From Hamiltosporidium tvaerminnensis (taxonomy: Eukaryota; Microsporidia; Dubosqiidae), in NCBI GenBank assembly GCA_022605425.2, contig JAKIMF020000001.1, positions 1,304,501 through 1,368,500 of the forward strand: a stretch of DNA of 64,000 nucleotides. The letters are read 5' to 3'. The position numbers and the translations under genes are program-made. Positions 46,136-57,569 of the stretch are shown piece after piece (the stretch's first letter is position 1; each line of letters opens with the position of its first letter). The notes under the pieces were generated by a model that was given only the letters and a program-made list of their open reading frames with translations, was not told the origin of the DNA and did not search any database.

Positions 46136-47920
46136 TTAATGTTTTTTCATGCAAAACTCTAGGCCCAATGATTTTAAAGATTCGACTGCCTCCTTCCTTT
46201 CAACAAGTTCTTGTTTATGGCTCCAACAAAACTTTCTTTTCATGATTTTAGAAACCTTATCGATCATGTAATATGCTTCTTTTACATCTATGAAACCGAT
46301 TCTATATCTTCTGAGGATAAAATCAGAAATTTTGATAGCCATCTCGTTATCAATCGTATACTCAACATCTTCTTCCGTAATATCATATATTGATGATATT
46401 TTGTTAATTTTATCATTTTTAATATAATCTCTTAGTTTATACGCTCTATCTCCGTAATTTGATACCCAGTTTTTAGCTACTTTTAATGGAACCTTTAGAT
46501 CTCTTTGTATTCTATATAACATCTCATGATTGTATGTATGTGATCCAAGTAAAGGAATGAATTTTGTTACACATGGTTGTTTAGTATTTAATTTAAAGGT
46601 TTTAATCGCTTTATTTATTGCATCTTCTGCCATTCTTCTATAGGTTGTCCATTTTCCACCTGATAATGTAATGGTTCTTTTATTGGTAACTTCTATGATG
46701 TGATTTCTAGCTAATGATTCTGTATTTTTCTTTGATGGATCTTTAACAAGAGGTCGAATACCTTTCCAGGCAGATAAAATTGTATTTTTCTCAAGATCAT
46801 CTGGATATGAAATTAAATGTTTGGTCTCATCAATTAAAAAGTTGATTTCGTCATTTGAGGGTTTTGGATTACTTTCTACTGAACATTTATTGTCTGTTGT
46901 ACCAGCTATAAGTTTATTTTTCCAGGGAATAAAAAAAAGTATACGTCCATCACTTGTTTGCGGAAAAACAAACCCCATGTTTTTCGGGCCAAACTCTTTT
47001 GGTAAAACTATATGTGTTCCGGAGCTCGGTACCACAATATTTCTTAACTCCTTATTAGTATCCTTTCTTATTGAGTCTGTAAACGGACCCGTAGTATTTA
47101 TAATTCCTTTGGATTTGATTTTAAAAGTTTCGCCTGTAATCTTATCTGTACACGTTGCACCGACGGAAATATCATTTTCTTTTAATATATTTTTTACTTC
47201 CACATAATTTGATATAACTGCTCCATGATAAGAAGAGGTCAAGGCTAACATCAAGTTGAGTCTTGAGTCGTCCATTTGTCCGTCATAATATATAACAGAA
47301 CCAGATAAATTATCTTTTTTAATTCTTGGAAATATTTCTATCGTTTTTGATTTTCCGATAAAATAACTTGAGCCAATAGATTTTGTACCTGATAACCAAT
47401 CATATAACTTTAGACCAACCCAAAAATATGGTACCATGATTTTATTATAAACAGGTAACATTATAGGTAATTTGTTCGCCAAATATGGCGCAATATTTAT
47501 AATATGCTTTCTTTCGTGAAGGGCTTCAAATACCAATTTAAATTGAGACAAATCAAAATATTTCATTGCTTTTTCTAAGTAACGAATTCCTCCGTGCAGT
47601 AACTTTGTGCTTTTTGAACTTGTTTCACATCCAAAATCGCCAGCATCTACAAGTGCTACAGATAAACCTCGAGTAACAGCATCCAGAGCACATCCCGATC
47701 CAGACGCACCACCTCCCACAACAAGCAAATCAAATTCTTTGGATTTCATTCTGTTTATACTTTCATTTCGTGATAATGGAGCCCAAGATAAAGATGGCTT
47801 CTTTTTATATTTTTTTTCCAATTCATGGTTTCTATAAAAATGATATCCTTCTTTTATCGTTTTATAGCCAGCATATCCCAGTAATATTGACCCAAGTAAA
47901 TATTTCGTATTCTTTTTCAT
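46136..47920 (-). CDS. GUT2: FAD-dependent glycerol-3-phosphate dehydrogenase (mitochondrial type)
   Basis: A 594-residue protein that oxidises glycerol 3-phosphate to dihydroxyacetone phosphate and passes electrons to quinone. The N-terminus has a short hydrophobic segment (about residues 7-19) and basic residues, fitting mitosomal targeting. The FAD-binding motif GGGASGSG is at residues 69-76. The family signature ETSSKSTKLLHGGIRYLEKA follows at about 100-119. The C-terminal DAO_C part (about 455-594) includes YGDRAYKLRDYI. In microsporidia this enzyme is thought to pair with cytosolic NAD-linked G3PDH and alternative oxidase in the mitosome to reoxidise NADH. Length and all motifs look intact. 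Only CC, not CCC, precedes the ATG. Confidence 0.96.
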   Translation of the reverse strand: MKKNTKYLLGSILLGYAGYKTIKEGYHFYRNHELEKKYKKKPSLSWAPLSRNESINRMKSKEFDLLVVGGGASGSGCALDAVTRGLSVALVDAGDFGCETSSKSTKLLHGGIRYLEKAMKYFDLSQFKLVFEALHERKHIINIAPYLANKLPIMLPVYNKIMVPYFWVGLKLYDWLSGTKSIGSSYFIGKSKTIEIFPRIKKDNLSGSVIYYDGQMDDSRLNLMLALTSSYHGAVISNYVEVKNILKENDISVGATCTDKITGETFKIKSKGIINTTGPFTDSIRKDTNKELRNIVVPSSGTHIVLPKEFGPKNMGFVFPQTSDGRILFFIPWKNKLIAGTTDNKCSVESNPKPSNDEINFLIDETKHLISYPDDLEKNTILSAWKGIRPLVKDPSKKNTESLARNHIIEVTNKRTITLSGGKWTTYRRMAEDAINKAIKTFKLNTKQPCVTKFIPLLGSHTYNHEMLYRIQRDLKVPLKVAKNWVSNYGDRAYKLRDYIKNDKINKISSIYDITEEDVEYTIDNEMAIKISDFILRRYRIGFIDVKEAYYMIDKVSKIMKRKFCWSHKQELVERKEAVESLKSLGLEFCMKKH

Positions 47921-48901
47921 AATTAAGGAGATTTTTTGCTGTTATATTTTCAATTAAACCAATTATATTGCAAAGGACAATCAATCTGTTTTTGTTTTCT
48001 TATCAATGAAATAATAACAGTCAGAGATTATATTCTTAGAGAAACAAATTATTATCAACTTTAAATTCATTTTTTTAATAAAGACTAAATAATAAAAGCG
48101 ATATATATTATATCGCTACATGATCCATTAAGAAACAATAAAGAATCATATGATAATAAAATAATTTACTGGAAATAAAATATTATTTAATTAATTTTGA
48201 TTAAAATAAAATGTGCAAAAACAAAGAAAAAACAGAAAAATACATTTTTATTTTATACTGAATGGTTTTTCTGTGTTTTTACCCGGTTTATTTTACTCCT
48301 TTCCGGTTTCACTCTGCAGCCTAAATTTTTGACTTGTTTTTTATATTTGAAATGACAAATATTTTTCTGTGTTTTATCCACAGTTCAGGAGTTCAATAAT
48401 TCTGGTATTTGTTTACTTAACACTCTCCTCTTATTATGTACTTAAGCAATAGTTATATGGGTTTTGTATACATCTTTATACTTTATATGACTTCGTTATA
48501 AGCTTCTCCTCGGTCCAATTATTTTCAGCAATTCAAGAACTATTCTTCTATGAAATGCGTTTTTATTATAATTTATACTTGTTTCTTTTTAAATATCTTT
48601 GTAATATCAGATAAAAAATTAGTCATTTTTTTCACATATTTTACTCTCAAAAACAATATACGAATTAAAATAAAATAGCGACTTAGATTAATAGGTTATG
48701 GTTAAAAAAATCAATGAGAATTTGTTTTATTCAAAAATTTTTAAAATTTAAAATTTATTTTAAAAATTTAAGGAGTCATTCTCTAAATATTTCTGTAATT
48801 TATATCTACGATAAGATTTTTTTTATTTAAACTATTCACTTAAGAAAAATTAAAGAATTTTATTTAAAATTGAATATTCGCTAAAAAATATTTTTATTTG
48901 A
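47921..48901. other. AT-rich region upstream of GUT2
   Basis: No gene. Near 48240-48400 a pyrimidine-rich stretch (TTTTTCTGTGTTTTTACCCG, and again TTTTTCTGTGTTTTATCCAC) forms a short imperfect direct repeat. Confidence 0.4.
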
Positions 48902-49123
48902 TAACTACAGATTAAAAAACCAAGCAAAAAGTTTCAAAAAATTAATATTAAGTTCTACGTCTATTATATGAAACTCTAACTACAGATTAAAAAAGCAAGC
49001 AAAAAGTTTCAAAAATTAATATTAAGTTCTACGTCTATTATATGAAACTCTAACTACAGATTAAAAATGCAAGCAAAAAGTTTCAAAAATTAATATTAAG
49101 TTCTAAGTCTATTATATGAAACC
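48902..49123. repeat. Three tandem copies of a 74-75-bp unit
   Basis: Units begin TAACTACAGATTAAAAA at 48902, 48977 and 49051 and end TATTATATGAAAC. They differ at only a few positions. The array stops 27 bases before the stop codon of the LRR gene. Confidence 0.93.
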
Positions 49124-49149
49124 CCATGGTTTAACTTTGATACAAATAT

Positions 49150-50376
49150 TCAAAGTATTTCCAATTTTTTGTTATCAGAATAAATTACAGTAGAATTTTT
49201 TAAATTATTTTTTACGAATTCTAAGAAATCGATAGGTATTTCTATATTTCTTATATCTAGAAATTTAAGTGTTTTTGTATATTTTCTCACAATATCATAC
49301 AATTTTATGATTGGAAAATCACATTTTGAAAATGAAATTTGTTCTAATGAAGTATATTGTTTACAAATAAAATCAAAACATTCTTGATCAATTTTTGCCT
49401 CATTAAAACTTATTTCTTTCAAATCACTAAAATTAAGCATTTCAAGTTTAATTAATTTAATATGTGAATCAAATAATTTAAAACTTTTTATATCCGAATA
49501 ATTTAAAGTATATAAAATATCTTTACAATTCTCCATAAAAATATTTGGTATTTTAGTAATTATATTGCAATAAATGAATTTAAAATTACATTCTTCAAAT
49601 TTAAAAACATTTAAATGAAGATTATTTACAATTTTATATATAAATTCTTCAGATATTTTCATTTGAATAATTTTTAGTTTTTTTAATTGTGTTTTTAGAA
49701 TAATAGATTGCAATAACGATTCATTTATATTATTTGAACCATTAATATTTACATTTTTTAAAGTAATTCCAATTAAAGAATTAATTTGTATAATTTTTTC
49801 AAGTTCAATCAAATTAATATACATTTCTTCTATTTTTACATTTTTGATTTTGTAACGACTAATATTTTTACGGATTGAAATATTTTTTACATTTTTTATT
49901 TTTAATTTTTGTAAATTTAAATCTTCAATAAATTCAAAATTAAAATAATTAATGTCCATAACATCCAACACTTTCAAATTTACAAAACCAATCATTTTCT
50001 GTGTAAAACTTGTAGATGATTTCAATATTAAATGTGTTTCTCTATACCTTCTATTAATAGACTTAAGATTCGTTTTTTTATAAACCATCAAAAACCTCCC
50101 CGATAATAATTTTCCAAAATTTTTATTGTATTTACACAAAACACAATGCGCCAATTCTAAAGGAAGTTTTACTTTTAATAAATTTTTACCAGTAAATTCT
50201 TTATAATTATTTTTCATATTTTTGTTTTCTTTTTCTATTTTTCTATTTTTTATATCTTTTTTTTGTCCAATATTCAACATATTTGTCATTTTTTCATTTA
50301 AAGAATTTTGCCGAGATATTGATAAAGGTTTTTCTTCTTTATTATTCTTTTTTAAATAATCTGATATTCTTTTCAT
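49150..50376 (-). CDS. Leucine-rich-repeat protein, possibly F-box or Rad7-like
   Basis: A 408-residue protein with no signal peptide. The N-terminal 60 residues are very lysine- and asparagine-rich. At about 72-100, LPLELAHCVLCKYNKNFGKL has the shape of an F-box or the Rad7 N-terminal helix. From about residue 125 to the end are 10 or more irregular leucine-rich repeats with phrases such as LKVLDVMDINYFNF, LEQISFSKCDFPII and LKFLDIRNIEIPIDF. The intact frame and lack of signal peptide separate it from the broken LRR gene at 26476. A role in ubiquitin ligases or DNA repair is a guess from the layout. Confidence 0.6.
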   Translation of the reverse strand: MKRISDYLKKNNKEEKPLSISRQNSLNEKMTNMLNIGQKKDIKNRKIEKENKNMKNNYKEFTGKNLLKVKLPLELAHCVLCKYNKNFGKLLSGRFLMVYKKTNLKSINRRYRETHLILKSSTSFTQKMIGFVNLKVLDVMDINYFNFEFIEDLNLQKLKIKNVKNISIRKNISRYKIKNVKIEEMYINLIELEKIIQINSLIGITLKNVNINGSNNINESLLQSIILKTQLKKLKIIQMKISEEFIYKIVNNLHLNVFKFEECNFKFIYCNIITKIPNIFMENCKDILYTLNYSDIKSFKLFDSHIKLIKLEMLNFSDLKEISFNEAKIDQECFDFICKQYTSLEQISFSKCDFPIIKLYDIVRKYTKTLKFLDIRNIEIPIDFLEFVKNNLKNSTVIYSDNKKLEIL

Positions 50377-51150
50377 TTAATGATTTGTTTAGAAGGATTA
50401 AGAATTAAGGATTTATAAAAGAATATTTTTCGAACGTAAGAACTTTTTATTAATCTGAAACATTTACTAAAAAAAGGTTGTTTACGAATATTCACCAATC
50501 GTAAAGATTTACAATATATCTGATTTCTTTTGTATGAAAAATGATTTACACAAAAAAATTCTTATACTAAAGACTCATTAGTTAATGTGACTTATTTTTT
50601 AGGATAAAGGATTTATAAAATAGTATTTCAAAAGAGAAGACTTATTTGTTAATGTGACTTATTTTTTAGGATAAAGGATTTATACAAAAATATTTATTAA
50701 GGTAAATAAATACCTATAAATTATTAGAACGTACTTTTTATATGAAAAGTTAAATACAGAATAATTTTTAGATCTTTTTTTCTTCAATTAAAACTTTATA
50801 AATATTAATACAGAATTTAATATTTAGATTTATTATTTTTAATTTGTAAATATTAATTCAGATCTTTTTTTAATTATTTGTTCATTTTTTTCTTAAGACA
50901 TTTTTACTTTTACAAAGCAATAATTTAGTTTGATTTTTTAATAGGAATGATTTAAAAAACATAAATAAAATTTATATTTCAAATAATTTTTTAATACTTT
51001 ACTTATCTTTATAGATTTAAAGAAAAATTATTTTTAATTACGTACCAAATAGTTTAAATTAAAATTTATATTAAATAAATTAAAAAACGAGAAAATAAGT
51101 AAAAAAATCAAATAAAAAAACAAAGAGAAAATAAAAAACTTTGAATAATT
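50377..51150. other. AT-rich region upstream of the LRR gene
   Basis: No gene. GTTAATGTGACTTATTTTTT followed by AGGATAAAGGATTTATA occurs twice (50581 and 50650). Confidence 0.45.
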
Positions 51151-51274
51151 TATTTTTCAATTGTAGTTCTTTAAATTACAAATATATATTTATTTAGTAA
51201 AATACATTATAATTAGATTTATAATTATTAAATAAATATATATTTGTAAATTAAAGAACTACAATGGAAAAATA
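51151..51274. repeat. Long near-perfect inverted repeat, arms about 48 bp
   Basis: The left arm (51151-51198, with TTGTAGTTCTTTAAATTACA) and right arm (51227-51274) are reverse complements apart from one substitution and one indel near CAATTGTAG, plus a mismatch at the loop. The loop is about 28 bases. It could be a MITE or a strong RNA hairpin 3' of the 60-codon ORF. Confidence 0.9.
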
Positions 51275-51311
51275 ATTTTTAAAAGGATTTATTAAAAGTT
51301 TAAAATGAATT

Positions 51312-51466
51312 CTTTGTCTTTAAATTTAAAGTAAATATTATTTTTAATTTTTTTAATTATAGAGTCCAACTGTATGATTCATTACAGTCCTTTGTCTTTA
51401 AATTTAAGTAAATATTATTTTTAATTTTTTTAATTATAGAGTCCAACTGTATGATTCATTACAGTC
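51312..51466. repeat. Tandem duplication of 76-78 bp overlapping the end of a small ORF
   Basis: CTTTGTCTTTAAATTTAAAG at 51312 and its near-copy at 51390 begin two units that end GATTCATTACAGTC. The second copy includes the last codons of the minus-strand ORF 51434-51616; the first is the same sequence outside the ORF. Confidence 0.93.
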
Positions 51467-51616
51467 AATAGCATATTTACTGGTGGATGTAGATTCATCA
51501 GATGAAAAATAACAGTCATCTACAGTAAATTCTAAAAGTTTCATTTCTTCTGTAACATTTAACTGGCTTCCATTAATAAAATCTTCTTCGGTATTTTTCA
51601 TAAAAAAATTATGCAA
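51434..51616 (-). CDS. Small acidic protein, hypothetical
   Basis: A 60-codon ORF starting 24 bases after the stop of the fibrillarin gene. It is on the same strand and is acidic and serine-rich in the middle (CYFSSDESTSTSKY). A second ATG at codon 6 may be the real start. No family recognised. The end of the ORF has been duplicated just downstream, which argues either for a recently altered 3' end or against a constrained protein. Confidence 0.4.
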   Translation of the reverse strand: MHNFFMKNTEEDFINGSQLNVTEEMKLLEFTVDDCYFSSDESTSTSKYAIDCNESYSWTL

Positions 51617-51639
51617 AAAAATATAAAAAACGATAAAAA

Positions 51640-52464
51640 TTATTTATTTTTTTTAGAAGCTCTGAAGACACCGACCACTATAGCGTGATCTTTTTCAAAC
51701 GGTTCAAGTGTAACTTGTTCTTTGGGTTTGATCCCTTCTTTTCTTAATCTGTCTACTTCGTTGGCAAATACTGTTTCCGGTGGAAGTGTAGAATCTACAC
51801 AATTAGCTTTTATTGACATGACTACACCCCCATCTTCTTTTAAATAATATTGTGCATTTAAGGCTACAATTCTTGCTTGGTCTGGTTGTGCCACATCAGA
51901 AAAAATACAGTCAACCATTGGAACCAACATTCTGTATTTGTAAGGATGTCTTGCATCATCAATAATAGGAACAATATTTGTACGTTTTTTTGCTAAATTT
52001 ATTAAGTCTCGTCCAGATCTCTGACTAAATTCTACTGCGTATACCGTGCCTTTGGGGCCGATCATATCAGAAACATGAGATACACTTGTACCAGATGCAG
52101 CACCAAGATATAATACTTTTGTTCCTGGTTGTATATAAATATTATCTAGTCCGCTAAGAATACCGGCAGCAAGTTTGCTTCTAAATGGGTTCCACGACCG
52201 ATATTCAATTTTTTGGTCGTTTTCAGTCACAGAAATTCTTTTTTCGTTGTACACACTGAAACCAACGTTCATGTTTCGTGTGACCAATGCATCTTCTTTA
52301 CCCTTCGATACAAAAACACCCGGAAATCTTTCGTGTGGAACTATTATAACTTTTTTGGGTGCCACTGGTTTACTTGGTCTTCTTCCTTGACTCTGTGGTC
52401 TTCGGCCATCGTTCTTACGAAAATTTCCTTTTCTTTTTTGATCTTGTCTAAAGTTGGTACCCAT
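51640..52464 (-). CDS. NOP1: Fibrillarin (rRNA 2'-O-methyltransferase)
   Basis: A 274-residue protein, shorter than yeast Nop1 (327). The methyltransferase domain (about 40-270) is complete: SAM-binding motif [17 protein letters not shown] (about 117-133), [13 protein letters not shown] with E145 for the ribose, [11 protein letters not shown] and SDVAQPDQ, and the catalytic lysine in SIKANCVD. The usual long glycine/arginine-rich domain is reduced to about 35 basic residues ([19 protein letters not shown]). It is the methyltransferase of C/D box snoRNPs and part of the SSU processome. A tandem repeat array begins 112 bases upstream of the start. Confidence 0.97.
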   Translation of the reverse strand: MGTNFRQDQKRKGNFRKNDGRRPQSQGRRPSKPVAPKKVIIVPHERFPGVFVSKGKEDALVTRNMNVGFSVYNEKRISVTENDQKIEYRSWNPFRSKLAAGILSGLDNIYIQPGTKVLYLGAASGTSVSHVSDMIGPKGTVYAVEFSQRSGRDLINLAKKRTNIVPIIDDARHPYKYRMLVPMVDCIFSDVAQPDQARIVALNAQYYLKEDGGVVMSIKANCVDSTLPPETVFANEVDRLRKEGIKPKEQVTLEPFEKDHAIVVGVFRASKKNK

Positions 52465-52575
52465 AAAAATATTTGTGTCGGTTTTTTAAAAAAGGAAATA
52501 AAAAATTATTTCAATATTTTTTGCGGTTATAAAGACCAAAGAAAATAAAACGAAAACACTTTTTATTTCAATTAA

Positions 52576-52850
52576 TTTTGAAAATTAAAATGATTTTTGT
52601 GGGTGAAATATACCGAAGGAAATATAAAGCGTAAACACTTGCTATAGAATCCAAAGGAGTTTTGAAAATTAAAATGATTTTTGTGGGTGAAATATACCGA
52701 AGGAAATATAAAGCGTAAACACTTGCTATAGAATCCAAAGAAGTTTTGAAAATTAAAATTATTTTTCTTTTGGTTGAAATATACATAAGAAAAAATACGA
52801 TACCACATATCAAGCATTTAAATAAATTTTAAAATTAAAATTATTTTCGT
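52576..52850. repeat. Tandem repeat, 84-bp unit, two good copies plus diverged ones
   Basis: Units begin TTTTGAAAATTAAAATGATT at 52576 and 52660, a third (diverged) at 52744, and a fragment near 52828. Because 84 is a multiple of 3, long minus-strand frames are open through it, but they are artefacts of the repeat. It lies upstream of the fibrillarin start and might contain promoter elements. Confidence 0.92.
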
Positions 52851-55800
52851 GGATGAGCGGTTTAAATTTTTTTAAAAAACTGAATTTTGTAAAGTCAAAC
52901 GTCTGATATTGAATAAATTATTAAAAATATGTTTTAAGATATGCTTTTTTATATTCAAAACACTGATAAAATAGAAATTATTTGATTCATAATTTAGATC
53001 AAATAAAACATAATAATAAAAGAAAATATAATTACGTAGGTAGAACCGTTTACAATCACTATATTCAGAATCTAAGTTTGTTGTTAGAAGTTTTTGACAT
53101 AACAATTACATATATAAAATAAAATAATATCTCAATTTAAAAATCATATTATTTTAAATTGAAGCTTGTTTCATAATTTACACATTAATCTTGGATTTTT
53201 AATATATTCATATCGAACAATTTTTAATGAAACTAATTTTTCATGAAATATTTATAATTTAACTTCTTTCGTTTAAAAATAGTTAATTTTTTTAGGATAT
53301 ATACACGCTTATTTGTATAATAATTACAGATAGATCAAATGACTAATTTCTCTGTATTATATAATATATAAAACCCGTTAAGGAACAAAGTATTGTTTAA
53401 AAGCTACCATGATAATTATTTTTAAGGAATTTACTATTTTTTAGATTAGTATTTAGCCTAAGATTAAGATTAATGTGACCAGAATATGTGAATGATTGTG
53501 GTATTATATATAGTTTATTACTCTTATATATATTTATCTTTCGAAATAACTGTATAAAGATGTCTGCTTTGGATAAATATGTGTATAAAACAATATAAAT
53601 TTTTAATAGAATAAATTTAACCGTTTTAAAACCATCAGTCTACTATTAAACATGTTGAGCTGTTTTATTAGTATTTGATATAACTAAGTATCTAATTATT
53701 TGTAATCCCTGTTCACTTTAAAATCACATGTCTGTATAACAGTATAGGTATCTTAGAACGAAAATCATCTGTATCAAACTAATATATTTTAAGAAGAAGT
53801 TTAATCAAAATCAAATTTATTAAAAAGTACCTTATCTAAAGTATTTGAGAATATGCTAAAATTCGATAAAATTATAACTCTATGAATACTAAAAAGCCTA
53901 TAAATTATTCAATTTAAAGTTTTATGAAATAAGATTTCATCTAAAGACCCGTAAAAATTAGATTAATTTTTTTACTAATGTGTAGAAAGAAAAAGAATTA
54001 CAGTGTATAATTTGAAAAATATTTCTTACTATAAACAGTGGGTTTGAAAAATTTAAAGATTAATACTATCCTGGAGTATATATACATTTTAATTTAATTG
54101 TATAGCGTAGACTTGTTAAATGTTTTGTTTCACTTCCGAGTAATTTGGCTTACCCATTATATTAAAATCTCAACTTTAATGTCTGATTATCAAAAAAATT
54201 ATATATAGAACAATTTAAGACCTAAGGTGATGTACTGGTGTGGAAAATTGATATTGTCCAAAAGAAATTGAAATATGCCAGACTTATAAATACAGAAAAT
54301 ATTAAGAAAATATATGTATCATGTAGAATCCAAAAAGACGAGTAGCTAAATCGTGTTAACTTCGAGCGACATGATTTCAATCAAAACTGAGTTGTATTGA
54401 TAAAGATAAAAAAAACAAGCACCAATAGGTGAGTTATCTCGAATTAATGCTACGAACTTGCGTGTAAAAAAGGATGTAATACATAATCTATAAATATTTT
54501 GAAGAATTCAGAGATGCCTAAAACTTAAATGGCTAGATGAGATAAAAAAATTCGGGTTATCTGGGCATATAAGAATTTAAAAATGAGCTTAATAGATTGC
54601 AAAGCGATTGAGAAGTTATTTATAATCTAGTCATTGAAAATATTTCCTTTTTAGCTTTTTTATAAGATGTTTAATTACTCTTAATATTATCGTTTTTACA
54701 AGATTGAGAAAAACCAAATCGGTTATTCCTGTTCCCTTGTACCTCTAGATTACAAGCATATATCAATAGAAGTTTTCTGTTTGTTCCTTTCAATCTGTTA
54801 CCACACGGTATTAATGAGATTTTGCCTATAGATATAGTGTGTTTCATAACCCACTAAAATATGAACAATGATTTTCAAAAAATTCTACAGTCTCATTGCC
54901 AAACAGAAATTTTTTAATGTTGTTATACTTCCTCCACCAATGAGAATATACAATATATACCATTTTTGATCACAATAAAATTTTAAGTTTATTTTTTAAA
55001 CTATGAAACACCGCATAAATTATTTTAATAGTTTGTTTTGCATTAATTTAGATATTCATACCGTTCGTTTTTTTCTATTATAATTAGCTAATGATTGCAA
55101 ATCCCTTTCACATAATGGTATTTTTAAATTAACTAAAAAATTTTGTATTTTAATCCCGGTTCAAAAGTATATCCGTTTTATGATGAATTTATATTTCATA
55201 TATAAGTATTTAAAAAAACAATATTTTTAATATAACTCGCTTTTTCTTATGTCAAACCTATACATTGAAGAATCGCATATTTAGATAAAGTGTGTATATT
55301 AAAACCAAAGGCAGAGATTAACTTCGGAAATCAGTAGAAGGTGTTAGAACCGTAAAAAAGTGTAAATTTAAACCCTTTCTAATTTCACCAATAAAGCGGA
55401 TAAAAATAATTCTAGGTCACATGAAAAATCGTAAAAACACTTCCTAAATTTATTCCTATGCTTATTTGATAAATTCATATAAAATACACGACCATATAGC
55501 TAAATTTGACTATTAATCACCAAAATATCAAAAAAGGAAATTGATAATCAAGATGCCTTTAAAAATCTTGAATAATGAAGCTGAGTTTAATTTTTTTATT
55601 TAATATCTATGGCTATTTAGATTCGGAAATCTTTAATTTATTTAAGAATAAACACAAGTAGAGATGTATTAAAGTAAAAATATTCTTTTATTCATAATAA
55701 CTCAATCATTTCTTGAAATAAAATCAAAACGATATAATCTTTATTTATTTAAAACATATTACAAATCTTGAAAAAATATCCAACAAGAACATTAGAAATA

Positions 55801-57569
55801 TATAAAATTGGAAAAAAGTATAACATGAGTTTATTTAGAATCAAAATATCATTGAAATGAGAGAAGAATTGATCACCTATAATATCAACATAATATTTTA
55901 AAAAAATCATACTAATGGATATAAATGAAAAAATCAGTTCTGCATATTTACAAAATGAAATAAAATTAAGGCTTTGAACTGCTCGAAAAATAATTCGAAG
56001 AAAATGTGTGTTTTGAAATTCATAACGATATCCGAAAACCCTCCCACAAAACGACCATTCATAACACTAGTCACTTACCGTAAATAAATGGTTGTTAAAC
56101 TAGCTTGGTTTGATGGATAAACATCATAGTCTCGTCTTCCTGCCCCAATGCTTCTGCATGTAGACCAGCCAAAACATTACAACCCTCATTACCGGTTCAA
56201 TTCAAAGTGAAATTGACTGATAAGTTACACAGAATATGTACTTCAGTCAAAAAATTTGAGCAGGGGGTGAATCTAATGCTCTTGCAGAATACATAAGAGA
56301 AATGAGAGAATACCTGGAATGACTGATTTGCAGTTACTTGGCACTAAAAGAAAAATTCGCTTGCGCTGTTAGCATCTGGTAAGAAAAATTGGCACCTAAT
56401 GATTCATAAAGCGAAAAAAAGTTTGAAGATAGTATAGAGCCCCTGAACGCAACTGGTTCACAATGAGCTATATTACCGAGTGACACAGCCCTCTATATCA
56501 GATAAATGAAAATATTTGTGAAAAATCAAAGAACTTTCGAACCAATAAATCGGAAAAGCGGTGGTAAAACTCAATAATACAAAACTAATTAGTTGAAATT
56601 AATTTTTCGGCCTTCATTAATCGAATAGCAGTAAAATTTTCGAGCTCAAATACATTGTTTAATTATGAATGCGAGCATATCATATATTGCGCTGGTATGC
56701 CATTACGAAGCACTGAAAAAGAGAAGCCAAGATCCATTTCGAAGTAAACTATAGGGTTTAAGTCACCAGGTTAGACATTTTAAATGATATCCTTGAAATA
56801 TTCAAGGCAGGGAAATTCACAGTCTTAGAAAAAAAAGCCTCTACCAAATCATGCGGGATCTTATTTAAATTTACAGCAAAAAAAAATTTAAATTTTAGTT
56901 CAGAAGTTTAGTCTTTGCATGTATCGTTAAAAAAACCTATGATGTATGAAAGTATGCTGTAGTACCTAAAAGAGAATATTTTATTTAACCTGTTCCGATA
57001 CCGGTTTTATTTTTTTTATTTGAGCTTTAAATCTGAGATGTTGTTATTCATGAAAATCCTAAGCTTTTAGTCTGGAATAGAGAAAAATCTAAATCAATCA
57101 CGTTTGATGATTATTTGACCTGATTTGTATTATATGCTTATCCGCTAAAGTTTCCTTCACTTGATGAATCTATTGGCATCATTAACCTCATCAAACTGGA
57201 AAGCAGCTAGCATTGAGAGTATTTATAATTCTTTCCCTTAGAATAATTACAACTTTTGAGATATCTTTATAATAATCTAAAAATAATATGTTTAGTTGAT
57301 AAATCTCAATAGATTTGTTATATTGTGAGCTTGTGTATATGATATACAAGAGTGCACTAAAAATATGTTTTTATTATATCACATCAATCTATTCTCAATC
57401 TCAATAATTAAACCTAAATATGCAACAAAAGTCGTCCAGTCTGTGGTAAATGGACGATATTTATCATCGGATATGTAGTAATAAGATAAGAAATGAGTAA
57501 GGTGCAAAAAAAATTCTCTTAAGCATGTTGCTCTTAACAAAGAGTATTTAAATAATTATAGGCGTTTTT
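52851..57569. other. Gene-poor region, 4.7 kb
   Basis: No intact gene. Composition is less AT-rich between 56040 and 57200. There, a frame near 56660 reads CEHIIYCAGMPLRS, loosely like the segment before the reverse-transcriptase domain of Ty3/gypsy elements. I consider a decayed retroelement possible but unproven. The remaining sequence shows nothing. Confidence 0.4.

Noticed and set aside
52568-52817. Two 81-codon minus-strand ORFs
   Set aside because: They exist only because the 84-bp tandem unit is a multiple of three.
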